In this document: piece after piece, positions 9,013 through 17,872 of the stretch
Position numbering within the stretch: position 1 is the stretch's first letter
Layout: every line of letters begins with the position of its first letter
DNA from: Cloacibacterium caeni
Lineage (GTDB): Bacteria; Bacteroidota; Bacteroidia; Flavobacteriales; Weeksellaceae
Reading direction: 5' to 3'
Assembly (NCBI RefSeq): GCF_907163105.1
Contig: NZ_OU015321.1
Location: 2,185,001-2,249,000 of the forward strand
Length of the DNA stretch: 64,000 nt
Notes under the pieces: generated by a model
The model's database searches: none
Told to the model about the DNA's origin: nothing
What the model saw: only the letters and a program-made list of their open reading frames with translations
Program-made: the position numbers and the translations under genes

Positions 9013-10257
9013 ATGAATGAAGAAATAAAAAAACGCCACCTCAGAAATCATAAAATGCTCGCAACAGGACTTTTTGTTTTGATGACTTGTATTTTTTTGA
9101 CGATGACTTATCTTCAGAAATATCAAAATTTCGGACATTGGGTAGGTTATGTAAAAGCCTTTTCTGAAGCAGCGATGGTGGGAGCTTTGGCAGATTGGTT
9201 TGCCGTGACAGCACTTTTTCATCATCCACTTGGATTAAAAATTCCGCACACCAATTTAATTGAACAATCCAAGGAGAGAATCGGTGATAATCTGGGAAAT
9301 TTCGTGGTTACTAATTTTCTTTCGCCGCAAAATATAAGACCTTACATACAGAATTTGAAGGTTTCTCATTTCATTGGAGAATGGCTTCAGAAAGAGAAAA
9401 ATTCGAATATTTTGGTGAAAAATTTATCAGAAATTGTGCTAGATATTCTTCAAAAATTAGAAGATGACGCTGTGGTAAATTTCATCAGCAAAAAAGCCAA
9501 AGAAATGACTGGAGATATTAAAATCAACCAAATTTTAGGAAATGGAATGGAATATCTTCTCGAAAAAAATGACCATCAAAAACTCATTACCAGTCTTTCT
9601 GCACAAATCAAAAACTATATTCTGGAACACCACGAAATGGTGAGAGAACGTGTAAAAAAAGAGAGTTTCACGCTTATCCCAAGTTTTGTAGATGATAAAA
9701 TCGCAGAGAAAATCACTTCTGGACTTTCTAAATATTTTGAGGAAGTAGAGCAAGACCCAAACCATGCTTTGAGAAAAGAAATCACTCAAAAATTATTCGA
9801 TTTTTCATCTGAAATCAAAATCAATCCTCAATACGAACAAGAACTGAATGTGATAAGAGATGATTTTCTGCAACCAGAAAAAATTCATCAGTATTCCCAT
9901 GATATTTGGATTTCTTTGAAAAAAACATTGACGGAAGAATTGATACAAGAACATTCTTCGCTCAAAAATTATCTTCACAAAAACATTACGGAATTTTCTG
10001 AAAACCTAAGAACTGACGAAAAACTACAGCATAAAATTGACCATTGGGTAAGAGTTACTGCTTATAAATATATCTTGCGAAATACCAATAAATTTGGGGA
10101 TTTAATTGCTGATACCGTAGGAAACTGGCAAGGAAAAGAACTCTCCGAAAAACTAGAATTAGAAGTTGGGAAAGACTTACAATTTATTAGAATTAACGGG
10201 ACTTTGGTTGGTGGATTGGTTGGTTTGTTGATTTACAGTATTGCGCAGTTGATTTAG
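9013..10257 (+). CDS. DUF445 family membrane protein
   Basis: A 414-residue protein of the DUF445 family (YjiN type), function unknown. A membrane segment lies near the N-terminus (about residues 14-34), followed by the conserved family stretch GALADWFAVTALFHHPLGLKIPHT (described by its ends: GALADW at about 56, IPHT at about 79). A long helical middle region is followed by a C-terminal membrane segment LVGGLVGLLIYSIAQLI. A heptamer array starts right after the stop codon. Confidence 0.88.
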   Translation: MNEEIKKRHLRNHKMLATGLFVLMTCIFLTMTYLQKYQNFGHWVGYVKAFSEAAMVGALADWFAVTALFHHPLGLKIPHTNLIEQSKERIGDNLGNFVVTNFLSPQNIRPYIQNLKVSHFIGEWLQKEKNSNILVKNLSEIVLDILQKLEDDAVVNFISKKAKEMTGDIKINQILGNGMEYLLEKNDHQKLITSLSAQIKNYILEHHEMVRERVKKESFTLIPSFVDDKIAEKITSGLSKYFEEVEQDPNHALRKEITQKLFDFSSEIKINPQYEQELNVIRDDFLQPEKIHQYSHDIWISLKKTLTEELIQEHSSLKNYLHKNITEFSENLRTDEKLQHKIDHWVRVTAYKYILRNTNKFGDLIADTVGNWQGKELSEKLELEVGKDLQFIRINGTLVGGLVGLLIYSIAQLI

Positions 10258-10258
10258 A

Positions 10259-10286
10259 AGTTGGGAGACAGAAGTCCGAAGATTAA
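10259..10286. repeat. Heptamer array, left copy
   Basis: AGTTGGG, AGACAGA, AGTCCGA, AGATTAA begin 2 bases after the DUF445 stop codon. Its GAAGTCCGAAG (10271-10281) is the exact reverse complement of CTTCGGACTTC at 10871-10881, so the small ORF between is bracketed by inverted 11-mers. Confidence 0.55.
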
Positions 10287-10303
10287 ATGATTGTGAGAAA
10301 AAA

Positions 10304-10804
10304 TTAAATGTTATTGATTTTCAGGGTTTTCAAGAATAGCTTTTCAAAGTTTTTTTTCTTTAAATACAAATCTACATTTGCAAAGATTGAAAAAAACAAT
10401 GTAAATAAAATAAAAATAATTAATTGAGAATTTACAAAATCTTTATTGTTAATGTTTAGCAAAAACAAAAAAATAGAAATTAAAAGCACTGAAATTGGCA
10501 TAAATTTAATCCAATAATTTCCAAATTTAATGGGTTGGATTTCATAATCAACTTCTGTTTTATCTCCGTTTTTTTTATAATTTCCGCGAATTGTAAAAGG
10601 GACTAATTTAATATTTGAATTCTTGCTAATTGCAAATTCACTTTTAGAAACATATCCGTAAAAAGATTTGTTAGAAAAATTTATGGTGAAAAAAGCAAAA
10701 AAACTTCCTTTATAAGAAGGCGTTCCTTCAACAGTCATTTCATTTAACGTTATATGAAATTCATTAATGCTTAATTCTGAAATCATTTTTATAGTTTTTT
10801 TCAA
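10304..10804 (-). CDS. Hypothetical membrane protein
   Basis: I do not recognise this 166-residue protein. The N-terminal half (to about residue 95) looks soluble and beta-rich. Two adjacent hydrophobic stretches follow: WIKFMPISVLLISIFLFLL (about 97-115) and LIIFILFTLFFSIFANVDLYL (start about 128, described here by its ends). The second start M7 (10786) is equally possible. It has no operon partner and sits between two heptamer arrays in inverted orientation. Confidence 0.55.
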   Translation of the reverse strand: MKKTIKMISELSINEFHITLNEMTVEGTPSYKGSFFAFFTINFSNKSFYGYVSKSEFAISKNSNIKLVPFTIRGNYKKNGDKTEVDYEIQPIKFGNYWIKFMPISVLLISIFLFLLNINNKDFVNSQLIIFILFTLFFSIFANVDLYLKKKNFEKLFLKTLKINNI

Positions 10805-10870
10805 ATTTAAGAAAAAGATTGTTTCATCAGTTCGTTATACTTAATTACTCGCAAAGACGGCGCGAAAAAA

Positions 10871-10905
10871 CTTCGGACTTCGGACTTCAAACTTCGGACT
10901 CTAAA
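10871..10905. repeat. Heptamer array, right copy, overlapping the pyrD stop
   Basis: Five consecutive units CTTCGGA, CTTCGGA, CTTCAAA, CTTCGGA, CTCTAAA. The array extends into the pyrD reading frame and encodes its last residues (ESEV-stop), so the repeat has invaded or shaped the gene end. A CGCAAAGACGG fragment lies just outside it. Confidence 0.65.
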
Positions 10906-11912
10906 ATTTTGTTATTAATTTCATTAATCAATCCTGGACCTTCGTAAATAAATCCTGTGTAAATCTGCACCAAACTTGCGCCTGCTTCTAATTTTTCGAT
11001 GGCATCTTCTGCACTGTGAATTCCGCCAACTCCAATGATTGGGAAGGAACGGTTAGACTTTTCTGCCAAATATCTGATGACTTCTGTACTTTTTTCACGG
11101 ATTGGTTTCCCTGAAAGTCCGCCGTTTCCAATTTTTTCTAAAGTTTCTTTAGAGGCTTTAAGGTTTTCTCTTGAAACCGAAGTGTTGGTGGCAATAATTC
11201 CATCAATTTTGGTTTCGGCAACCAACTCTACGATTTCATCGAGTTGAATTTTATTGAGATCTGGAGCGATTTTCAGAAGAACAGGTTTTGGATGAGCATA
11301 TTCAGCATTCACTTTCTGAATTTCTGTAATCAGTTCCTTTAAATAATCTGCGTCTTCCAATTTGGCGTGACTAGAAACATTTGGGCAACTCACATTCAGT
11401 ACAAAATAATCTACAAAATCGTGCAAACCTCTGAAACATTCTACATAATCTGCGGTATAATTTTCGGGTAAAGTGTTTGTGTTTTTGCCAATATTTCCAC
11501 CAATGATTACTTTGTGTGGAGATTTTTTAAGATTTTCTACAATTTTTGCTAAACCTTCATTGTTAAAACCCATTCTGTTGATAATTCCTCCGTCTTCTAT
11601 TAGTCTGAAAAGACGTTTTTTCGGATTACCAGATTGTGCTTTTGGCGTTACGGTTCCTATTTCTACAAATCCGAATCCTATATCTGCTAATTCATTAAAC
11701 AACACTGCATTTTTGTCAAAACCCGCAGCTAAACCTACTGGATTTTTGAATTTCAAGCCGAATAATTCACGTTCGAGACGTTTATCTTCAATGGGCTTTG
11801 GGAAAAATAATTTGGTTAAAAAACCGAAGTTTTTAAGGATAAAAAAAGTGAAATGATGAACTTTTTCAGGATCAAATTTGAAAAAAATCGGACGAAGAAG
11901 TGATTTGTACAT
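10887..11912 (-). CDS. pyrD: Quinone-dependent dihydroorotate dehydrogenase (class 2)
   Basis: Oxidises dihydroorotate to orotate in pyrimidine synthesis, passing electrons to membrane quinone through FMN. The protein is 341 residues, typical of class 2. The N-terminal helical extension [17 protein letters not shown] is the membrane-associating segment; [11 protein letters not shown] (about 58-68) and the catalytic serine in LNVSCPNVS (S175) follow, and GVGGI near the C-terminus binds FMN phosphate. Start is set at ATG 11912 rather than 11972, which matches the family's N-terminus. Its last codons are within a heptamer repeat array. Confidence 0.94.
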   Translation of the reverse strand: MYKSLLRPIFFKFDPEKVHHFTFFILKNFGFLTKLFFPKPIEDKRLERELFGLKFKNPVGLAAGFDKNAVLFNELADIGFGFVEIGTVTPKAQSGNPKKRLFRLIEDGGIINRMGFNNEGLAKIVENLKKSPHKVIIGGNIGKNTNTLPENYTADYVECFRGLHDFVDYFVLNVSCPNVSSHAKLEDADYLKELITEIQKVNAEYAHPKPVLLKIAPDLNKIQLDEIVELVAETKIDGIIATNTSVSRENLKASKETLEKIGNGGLSGKPIREKSTEVIRYLAEKSNRSFPIIGVGGIHSAEDAIEKLEAGASLVQIYTGFIYEGPGLINEINNKILESEV

Positions 11913-11972
11913 TTTGAAAAAAGGTTTTACAAATGTACAGAATTTTTTAAACACGGAGACACAGAGTTTCAC

Positions 11973-12340
11973 ACGAAGTTCATAGAGTTTTTTCCTTAAT
12001 TGATTTTGGGAATATTTTCCCTCTGTAATCTCTGTGTAAACTCTGATTTCTCTGTGGTTAAATCTTTAATGCAATGAGCGCAAAGGTTTTTGAAAATTTA
12101 TGATGAAGAAAGTTCTCGCTGATTATACTGATTATTAGTGGAAGAAATATTTTAAAGTTTTTTTTCACGCAATGTCGCTAAGTGTTTCGCTAAGTACACG
12201 AAGATTTTTAACGGTTTTTTTGTAATTCCGTAGGAATCTAAACTCAAAATTTTCTGTAATTATTTGTAGAGATTCCTGCGGAATGACAAAGTGGATGTTA
12301 ATTTTTAATGCTGATTTTTCAGTGAAAGAGTAATTGAAAA
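11973..12340. repeat. Gene-free stretch made of degraded intergenic repeats
   Basis: No credible gene is seen. The stretch contains phrases that recur in altered form: ACACGGAGACACAGAG, CTCTGTGTAAACTCTG and CTCTGTGGTTAAATC; GCAATGAGCGCAAAGG and CGCAATGTCGCTAAG, which resemble CGCAAAGACGGCGCG at 10852-10866; and CGCTAAGTACACGAAG. They look like remnants of a dispersed repeat family. Two small palindromes (12221-12290) lie in it. Confidence 0.45.
12221..12290. repeat. Two ATTCC/GGAAT palindromes in opposite orientation
   Basis: TGTAATTCCGTAGGAATCTA (12221-12240) and GATTCCTGCGGAATGACAAA (12271-12290) are inverted copies of the element seen at 867-888. The loop differs between copies (TTC, GTA, TGC) while the stems and the flanking GACAAA are kept. 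Confidence 0.6.
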
Positions 12341-12346
12341 GTGTCT

Positions 12347-12430
12347 ATAGCCCTGATTGCAGTGGAAATCCCGCAGTAAGCGTTGGGTTTAGTTATGGAA
12401 CGAGGAATTGCAACGGAAAGCAGGACTGAG
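12347..12430 (+). ncRNA. Structured intergenic element, possible Flavo-1 RNA motif
   Basis: AGCCCTGATTGCAGTGGAAA (12349-12368) is followed about 30 bases later by GAATTGCAACGGAAAGCAGG (12404-12423). The outer ends AGCCCTG and CAGGACT can pair, and AAATCCC can pair with GGGTTT as an inner stem. A second copy with the same conserved halves is at 56011-56096. The layout, two conserved purine-rich strands around a variable hairpin, fits what I recall of the Flavo-1 RNA motif of Bacteroidota; identity and strand are not proven. Confidence 0.4.
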
Positions 12431-12517
12431 TTTCTATAAATTTACGAAACGTCTTGCTTCTTAAAAATGTAGAAAATTGCTATAAATTCCCTATTTTTGC
12501 AATTCAATTCAAAAGTT

Positions 12518-14059
12518 ATGGCAAAACAAGAAGACGTTTTCAAGAAGGTAGTTTCTCACGCAAAAGAATATGGTTTTATTTTCCCGAGTTCTGAAATTTA
12601 TGACGGACTTTCGGCGGTTTACGATTATGGACAAAATGGTGCAGAACTGAAAAATAACATCAAGCAATATTGGTGGAAAGCAATGGTGCAACTGAACGAG
12701 AATATTGTGGGGTTGGATTCTGCAATCCTGATGCACCCAACTACTTGGAAGGCTTCTGGACACGTAGATGCATTTAACGATCCTTTAATTGACAATAAAG
12801 ATTCTAAAAAACGTTTCCGTGCAGATGTTTTAATTGAAGATTACTGCGCAAAACTAGAAGATAAAGCGCAAAAAGAGATTGAAAAAGCAGCAAAAAGATT
12901 CGGTGATGCTTTTGATAAAGCACAGTTTGAAGCTACCAATCCTAGAGTTTTAGAATACAGAGAAAAACAAAAAACCATTCTTGCAAGAATGGCAAAATCT
13001 CTGGAAAACAATGATTTAGCTGATGTAAAAGCACTCATTGAAGAATTAGAAATTGCTGATCCTGACACTGGTTCTAAAAACTGGACGGATGTAAGACAAT
13101 TCAACCTTATGTTCGGGACTAAGTTAGGAGCTTCTGCGGAAAATGCGATGGATTTATATCTTCGTCCGGAAACTGCACAAGGTATTTTCGTGAATTTCTT
13201 AAACGTACAAAAAACTTCTCGTCATAAATTGCCTTTCGGGATTGCACAAATTGGTAAAGCATTTAGAAATGAGATTGTTGCGAGACAATTTATCTTCAGA
13301 ATGAGAGAATTTGAACAAATGGAAATGCAATTTTTCGTTCCACCAGGAACAGAATTGAAATTCTACGAAGAATGGAAACAAAAACGTCTGAATTGGCATC
13401 TTGCACTTGGTTTAGGACAAGAAAATTATAAATTCCACGATCACGAAAAACTGGCGCACTATGCAAATGCTGCTGCTGATATTGAGTTTAAATTCCCATT
13501 TGGTTTCAAAGAATTAGAAGGAATTCACTCTAGAACTGATTTCGATTTATCTGCACATGAAAAATTCTCTGGCAGAAAATTACAATATTTCGATCCAGAA
13601 AGAAATGAAAACTACGTTCCTTATGTAGTAGAAACTTCTATTGGTCTTGACAGAATGTTCTTGGCATTATTCTCAAATTGCTTGAAAGATGAAGTTTTAG
13701 AGGACGGTTCAGAGAGAACAGTTTTATCACTTCCGCCTGCTTTAGCACCTGTAAAAGCAGCGATTTTGCCATTGGTGAAAAAAGATGGTTTGCCAGAATT
13801 TGCAGAAAAAATATTCAATGATTTGAAATATGATTTCAATGTGATTTCTGAGGAAAAAGACAGTATCGGTAAACGTTACAGAAGACATGATGCGATCGGA
13901 ACACCTTTCTGTATTACTGTTGACCACGATTCTCTTGCAGACGGAACGGTAACTTTAAGAGAAAGAGACACCATGAAGCAAGAGCGTGTGAAAGTAGAAG
14001 ATTTAAGAAGAATTATTGATGAAAAAGTAAACTTTAGAACTTTGCTTTCTAAAATATAG
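12518..14059 (+). CDS. glyS: Glycyl-tRNA synthetase (alpha2, eukaryote-like type)
   Basis: Class II synthetase that charges tRNA-Gly; one such tRNA is encoded at 54561-54633. The 513-residue protein is the single-chain dimer type rather than the alpha2beta2 type. RPETAQGIF, RNEIVARQFIFRMREFEQ (motif 2) and GLDRMFLALF (motif 3) are visible, followed by a C-terminal anticodon-binding domain (about 415-513). ATG 12518 (MAKQEDVFKK) is the family start. TATTTTTG at 12492-12499 is a good -7 box, implying a short leader of roughly 12 bases. Confidence 0.95.
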   Translation: MAKQEDVFKKVVSHAKEYGFIFPSSEIYDGLSAVYDYGQNGAELKNNIKQYWWKAMVQLNENIVGLDSAILMHPTTWKASGHVDAFNDPLIDNKDSKKRFRADVLIEDYCAKLEDKAQKEIEKAAKRFGDAFDKAQFEATNPRVLEYREKQKTILARMAKSLENNDLADVKALIEELEIADPDTGSKNWTDVRQFNLMFGTKLGASAENAMDLYLRPETAQGIFVNFLNVQKTSRHKLPFGIAQIGKAFRNEIVARQFIFRMREFEQMEMQFFVPPGTELKFYEEWKQKRLNWHLALGLGQENYKFHDHEKLAHYANAAADIEFKFPFGFKELEGIHSRTDFDLSAHEKFSGRKLQYFDPERNENYVPYVVETSIGLDRMFLALFSNCLKDEVLEDGSERTVLSLPPALAPVKAAILPLVKKDGLPEFAEKIFNDLKYDFNVISEEKDSIGKRYRRHDAIGTPFCITVDHDSLADGTVTLRERDTMKQERVKVEDLRRIIDEKVNFRTLLSKI

Positions 14060-14080
14060 AAATTAATTCTACATATATAA

Positions 14081-14113
14081 GAATCCCAAGAAAATTTCTT
14101 GGGATTTTTTTTT
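14081..14113 (+). terminator. Intrinsic terminator after glyS
   Basis: AATCCCAAGAAA and TTTCTTGGGATT form a stem followed by nine T. It ends 21 bases before the next gene's start. Confidence 0.88.
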
Positions 14114-14134
14114 ACATTTGAGAAAATCATTTTT

Positions 14135-15289
14135 ATGAAAATTTTGAAGAAAATCGCTTTCGGCTTTTTCGCTTTTATTGCTTTACTCATCGCTTTAGCT
14201 TATGCTTTTAATTATCAACATCTTTTTAATGCAATTGCGCTTACATATCTCAAAGGAGAAACCAGTGCTACCATAGATGATGGTGTAGATTTCCCGTCTA
14301 GAAATATAGAAAAAGGAGTTGCACAACCTTGGCAAAAAGATTCTTTATACAATAAAACTTCTTTACCGAAAAACATCGTTGAGAATTTAAAATCTACCAA
14401 TTCAGCTTCATTTTTGGTCATAAAAGATGGAAAATTAGTTCATGAAGAATATTTCGGAGAGTACAAACCTACCACGCAAACCAATTCTTTTTCTATGGCA
14501 AAAGCCATCACCGTTTTATTAATGGGATTGGCAATTGAAGACCACAAAATACAATCAGAAAATCAAAAATTTGCAGATTTTTATCCTAATTTTAACGAAG
14601 TAGAACACGGTAACGAGTTAACCTTAAGAGATTTAGCCGCAATGGAAGCTGGTTATTACTGGGATGAAGATTACAGAAATCCGTTTTTACAAAATCCTAG
14701 AATTTATTACGGTAAAAACATGGCACAAGCACTCTTAAAATCTCCTCAATTTGAGGCAAAACCAGGAAGCAGATTCGAATATCAGTCTGGTGCTACGCAA
14801 TTATTGGGATTTGCGATTAGAAAGGCGGTAAATGTTCCACTTTCTGCGTATGCTTCTCAAAAACTTTGGAAACCTCTCGGAATGGAATCAGACGCTTACT
14901 GGAATGTGGATGAAGACAATAAAATGGAAAAAACGTTCTGCTGTATCAATGCTATTCCTCGTGATTATGCAAAATTAGGACAACTGATGCTTCAAAAAGG
15001 AAATTGGAACGGAAAACAACTGATTGATTCTAGCTACATTCAAAAAATGATTACGCCAACTCAACACTCTAATGGAATCTATGGCTTGGGAATTTGGATT
15101 AATAATGACGCTCCTTATAAATATTATCATTTCTGGGGATTTACCAGCCAATTAATCATCGTAATTCCTGAAAAAAATATGGTCGTGGTGAGAACTGGCA
15201 AGTTTAAAAATGAAGCCAAAGACGATAAAGGCCGTTCTGTACAAGCTGCGTTTTTAGCCGAAAATGCTATGAAAACGTTTGCCAATTAA
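14135..15289 (+). CDS. Serine hydrolase, class C beta-lactamase/DD-peptidase fold
   Basis: A 384-residue protein of the Beta-lactamase (PF00144) superfamily. An N-terminal membrane anchor (about 7-25) precedes the catalytic domain. The nucleophile motif SxxK is SMAK (S120-K123); the second motif is YQS at about 216-218 in place of YxN, and YHFWG near residue 330 takes the place of KTG/HxG. These match the family of esterase-like penicillin-binding protein relatives, so a beta-lactamase role cannot be assumed. Physiological substrate unknown. ATG 14135 starts the anchor segment. Confidence 0.8.
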   Translation: MKILKKIAFGFFAFIALLIALAYAFNYQHLFNAIALTYLKGETSATIDDGVDFPSRNIEKGVAQPWQKDSLYNKTSLPKNIVENLKSTNSASFLVIKDGKLVHEEYFGEYKPTTQTNSFSMAKAITVLLMGLAIEDHKIQSENQKFADFYPNFNEVEHGNELTLRDLAAMEAGYYWDEDYRNPFLQNPRIYYGKNMAQALLKSPQFEAKPGSRFEYQSGATQLLGFAIRKAVNVPLSAYASQKLWKPLGMESDAYWNVDEDNKMEKTFCCINAIPRDYAKLGQLMLQKGNWNGKQLIDSSYIQKMITPTQHSNGIYGLGIWINNDAPYKYYHFWGFTSQLIIVIPEKNMVVVRTGKFKNEAKDDKGRSVQAAFLAENAMKTFAN

Positions 15290-15340
15290 AGCAATAGAAG
15301 AAATTATTAGAAATTTTAATAATTAATTCCGTAATTTTGA

Positions 15341-15378
15341 ACCATTCTAAACAAGTTTTAGAGTGGTTTTATTTTTTT
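15341..15378 (+). terminator. Intrinsic terminator after the serine hydrolase gene
   Basis: ACCATTCTAAA and TTTTAGAGTGGT pair around CAAG, followed by TTTATTTTTTT. The rest of the gap to sufS (15379-15529) shows nothing else recognisable. Confidence 0.7.
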
Positions 15379-15529
15379 ACTTAAATGATTTACCACAAAA
15401 GAGACAAAAGAAAATATTGAAAACAAGCAATTCAAAAGTAAAAAAAGTGAAATTCAATTCGCTTTTTCTTCTTTTGTAAAACTTAAAAATAAAAAATTTG
15501 TTGCTTTTGCGGTTTAAAGAAAATTTACA

Positions 15530-16756
15530 ATGTTTAATATACAAGACATACGCAATCAGTTTCCTATTCTTCATCAACAAGTTAATGGTAAACCTTTGGT
15601 TTATTTAGACAATGCAGCTTCTTCTCAAAAACCAATTTCTGTACTTGAAACTTGGAAAAAATATTATGAAGAAATCAATGCTAATGTACACAGAGGAATT
15701 CACACTTTGTCTCAATTGGCGACAGAAGAAATGGAAAATTCCAGAAAAAAAGTACAACATTTCATCAATGCAAAGCATGATTATGAGGTGATTTTCACCA
15801 GAGGAACCACCGAAAGCATCAACTTGGTTGCTTATGCTTTGGGAAATTCTAATTTCTTAAAAAAAAATGACGAAATCATCATCGGTTATTTAGAACATCA
15901 CTCCAATATTGTTCCTTGGCAAATGCTTTGCGAAAGAACCGGCGCAAAATTGAAAGTAATTCCGATGGATGAAAACGGAATCCTTCAACTCGATTTTTTA
16001 GACAAAAACCTTTCAGAAAAAACCAAAATTGTATCTGTAAATCATGTTTCTAACGCATTAGGAATCATTAATCATATTGAAGAAATCATCGCAAAAGTGA
16101 GAAAAAATTCTTCTGCACTCATGATGATTGACGGAGCGCAATCTGTACCACATTTCGAGATTGATGTTCAGAAATTAGACTGTGACTTTTTTGCATTTTC
16201 TGGTCACAAAATGTACGCACCAATGGGAGTTGGTATTCTCTACGGAAAGGAAGAAATTTTAGAAAAATTAGCGCCTTTTCATGGTGGTGGTGAGATGATT
16301 GCTACTTGTAGTTTTGAGAAAACCACTTATGCTGCACTTCCCTTTAAATTCGAAGCGGGAACACCTAATGTTGGCGGAAATATTGCAATAGGAGCAGCCA
16401 TAGATTTCATGAAAAAAGTAGGCGTAGAAAATATCAGAAATCATGAAAACGAACTGCTAAATTATGCCCAAAAAAGACTTCTAGAAATAGATAGACTTAA
16501 AATTTATGGTGAAAAAGCGAATAGAACCAGTGTAGTTTCTTTTAATTTAGAAGGAATAGGAATTGCTTCTGATGTAGGAATGATTCTGGATAAACTGGGA
16601 ATTGCTGTAAGAACGGGGCATCACTGTACACAACCTATTATGGAGTTTTTCAAAATTGCTGGAACGGTGAGAGCTAGTTTTGCGGTGTATAACACTTTAG
16701 AAGAGGTAGATGCTTTAGTAGAAGGCGTGAAAAAGGCTCAAAGAATGCTGATGTAA
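15530..16756 (+). CDS. sufS: Cysteine desulfurase SufS
   Basis: PLP enzyme that takes sulfur from cysteine and supplies it as persulfide for Fe-S assembly. The 408-residue protein has the type II (SufS/CsdA) features: the PLP lysine in AFSGHKMYAP and the catalytic cysteine C366 in RTGHHCTQPIM; DGAQSVPH precedes the lysine. In many Flavobacteriia sufS is in the sufBCD operon. Here it stands alone on the plus strand about 12 kb from sufA, and no sufE or sufU is visible nearby. It ends at a strong bidirectional terminator. Confidence 0.95.
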   Translation: MFNIQDIRNQFPILHQQVNGKPLVYLDNAASSQKPISVLETWKKYYEEINANVHRGIHTLSQLATEEMENSRKKVQHFINAKHDYEVIFTRGTTESINLVAYALGNSNFLKKNDEIIIGYLEHHSNIVPWQMLCERTGAKLKVIPMDENGILQLDFLDKNLSEKTKIVSVNHVSNALGIINHIEEIIAKVRKNSSALMMIDGAQSVPHFEIDVQKLDCDFFAFSGHKMYAPMGVGILYGKEEILEKLAPFHGGGEMIATCSFEKTTYAALPFKFEAGTPNVGGNIAIGAAIDFMKKVGVENIRNHENELLNYAQKRLLEIDRLKIYGEKANRTSVVSFNLEGIGIASDVGMILDKLGIAVRTGHHCTQPIMEFFKIAGTVRASFAVYNTLEEVDALVEGVKKAQRMLM

Positions 16757-16780
16757 ATTTCAAATAAATTTGATAAAAAT

Positions 16781-16815
16781 AAAAACTCCCGAAATTTAGA
16801 TTTCGGGAGTTTTTA
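16781..16815. terminator. Bidirectional intrinsic terminator
   Basis: AAAAACTCCCGAAATT pairs with ATTTCGGGAGTTTTT. It separates convergent sufS and the AraC-type regulator gene. Confidence 0.88.
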
Positions 16816-16830
16816 TTGCTTCTAAAAGTT

Positions 16831-17703
16831 TTATTCAATAATATTTTTAAACTCTTTTCGGTATTGAGAAGGACTTTTCTGCGTATATTCTTTAAAAGTT
16901 TTATTGAAATAACTGAAATTATTAAATCCGCTTTCGTAACATATCTCGTTAATGCTCAATGGTTTCTCTGCCAACAATTTCATAGAGTGAATGATGCGAT
17001 ATTCATTCACGAATTGTGTAAACGTTTTATTGGTAATTTTTTTAAAATATCTGCAAAAAGAAGGCTCCGTCATATTGGCGAGATTTGCCACTTCTTCTAA
17101 AGTAATTTGCTCTTTGAATTTATTTTTTACATGATTGAAAATGAGGTTAATTCTCTCATTATCTTCCACTTGAGTTTGAATATAGAAATTTCCAGCATTT
17201 AGAATTTTGAAATCTTCGGTATTGGCAAGAACATTTAAAATGTCTAAAAATTTAATCAACTTGTCCAGTGAAGTTGCCTCATACATTTCTAAAATTTTAC
17301 TTTCTAAAGATTTTTTAACGGATTCACCAAACACAATTCCACCTTTTGAAGCATCTAATAAATTCGTGATTTTCTTCATTTCAGGAGTTTTCCAAATGTA
17401 AGGTCCTAAAAAATCAGGCAAAAACTGAACTACGATTTCGTATTCATTTCTGGTATTTTCATTGGTTAAACCACAATGTGGCAAATTACTGCCTATTAAA
17501 ACCAAATCTCCTTTAGTAAAATAAGAAATGGTGCTTCCAATTTGTCTTTTCCCAGAACCTCCACCTACAAAAACCAGTTCTATTTCTGGGTGGTAGTGCC
17601 AAAAATTAGATTTTAAATTTTCATTTTGAAGGAATTTGAAACATGAAAAACTACTGCCAATATTGGGGTTAACTGCTTCATATGTAGGACTTGTCTGCTT
17701 CAT
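16831..17703 (-). CDS. AraC family transcriptional regulator with N-terminal cupin domain
   Basis: A 290-residue regulator. The N-terminal part is a cupin-like sensor, with FWHYHPEIELVFVGGGSG (about 35-52) as the metal- or ligand-binding core. The C-terminal part (about 185-285) is a double helix-turn-helix of the AraC/XylS type, including LANMTEPSFCRYFKKIT and the signature ICYESGFNNFSYFNKTFKE. The ligand is unknown. A divergent exported protein gene starts 170 bases away and is one possible target. Confidence 0.9.
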   Translation of the reverse strand: MKQTSPTYEAVNPNIGSSFSCFKFLQNENLKSNFWHYHPEIELVFVGGGSGKRQIGSTISYFTKGDLVLIGSNLPHCGLTNENTRNEYEIVVQFLPDFLGPYIWKTPEMKKITNLLDASKGGIVFGESVKKSLESKILEMYEATSLDKLIKFLDILNVLANTEDFKILNAGNFYIQTQVEDNERINLIFNHVKNKFKEQITLEEVANLANMTEPSFCRYFKKITNKTFTQFVNEYRIIHSMKLLAEKPLSINEICYESGFNNFSYFNKTFKEYTQKSPSQYRKEFKNIIE

Positions 17704-17872
17704 TTTGTTCTATTTCAATATACAAATATACTATTTTATCTTTAAGCTAATGTTAATTTTGTATTAATGTTAAAATAGAACACATATAAGAAAATTATCT
17801 TGTAAAATAACCCAAAATTCAAGTCTAGATTTGCAGTGTACTTAATTGACTAACACACTAACAATTATAATT

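Noticed and set aside
14135-15289. Beta-lactamase resistance gene
   Set aside because: SxxK is present but YxN and KTG are replaced by YQS and HFWG-type motifs; this is a general serine hydrolase family and resistance cannot be inferred.
15377-15580. Minus-strand ORF of 67 residues before sufS
   Set aside because: Low-complexity Phe/Lys/Asn sequence, overlaps the sufS start, no promoter or family resemblance.
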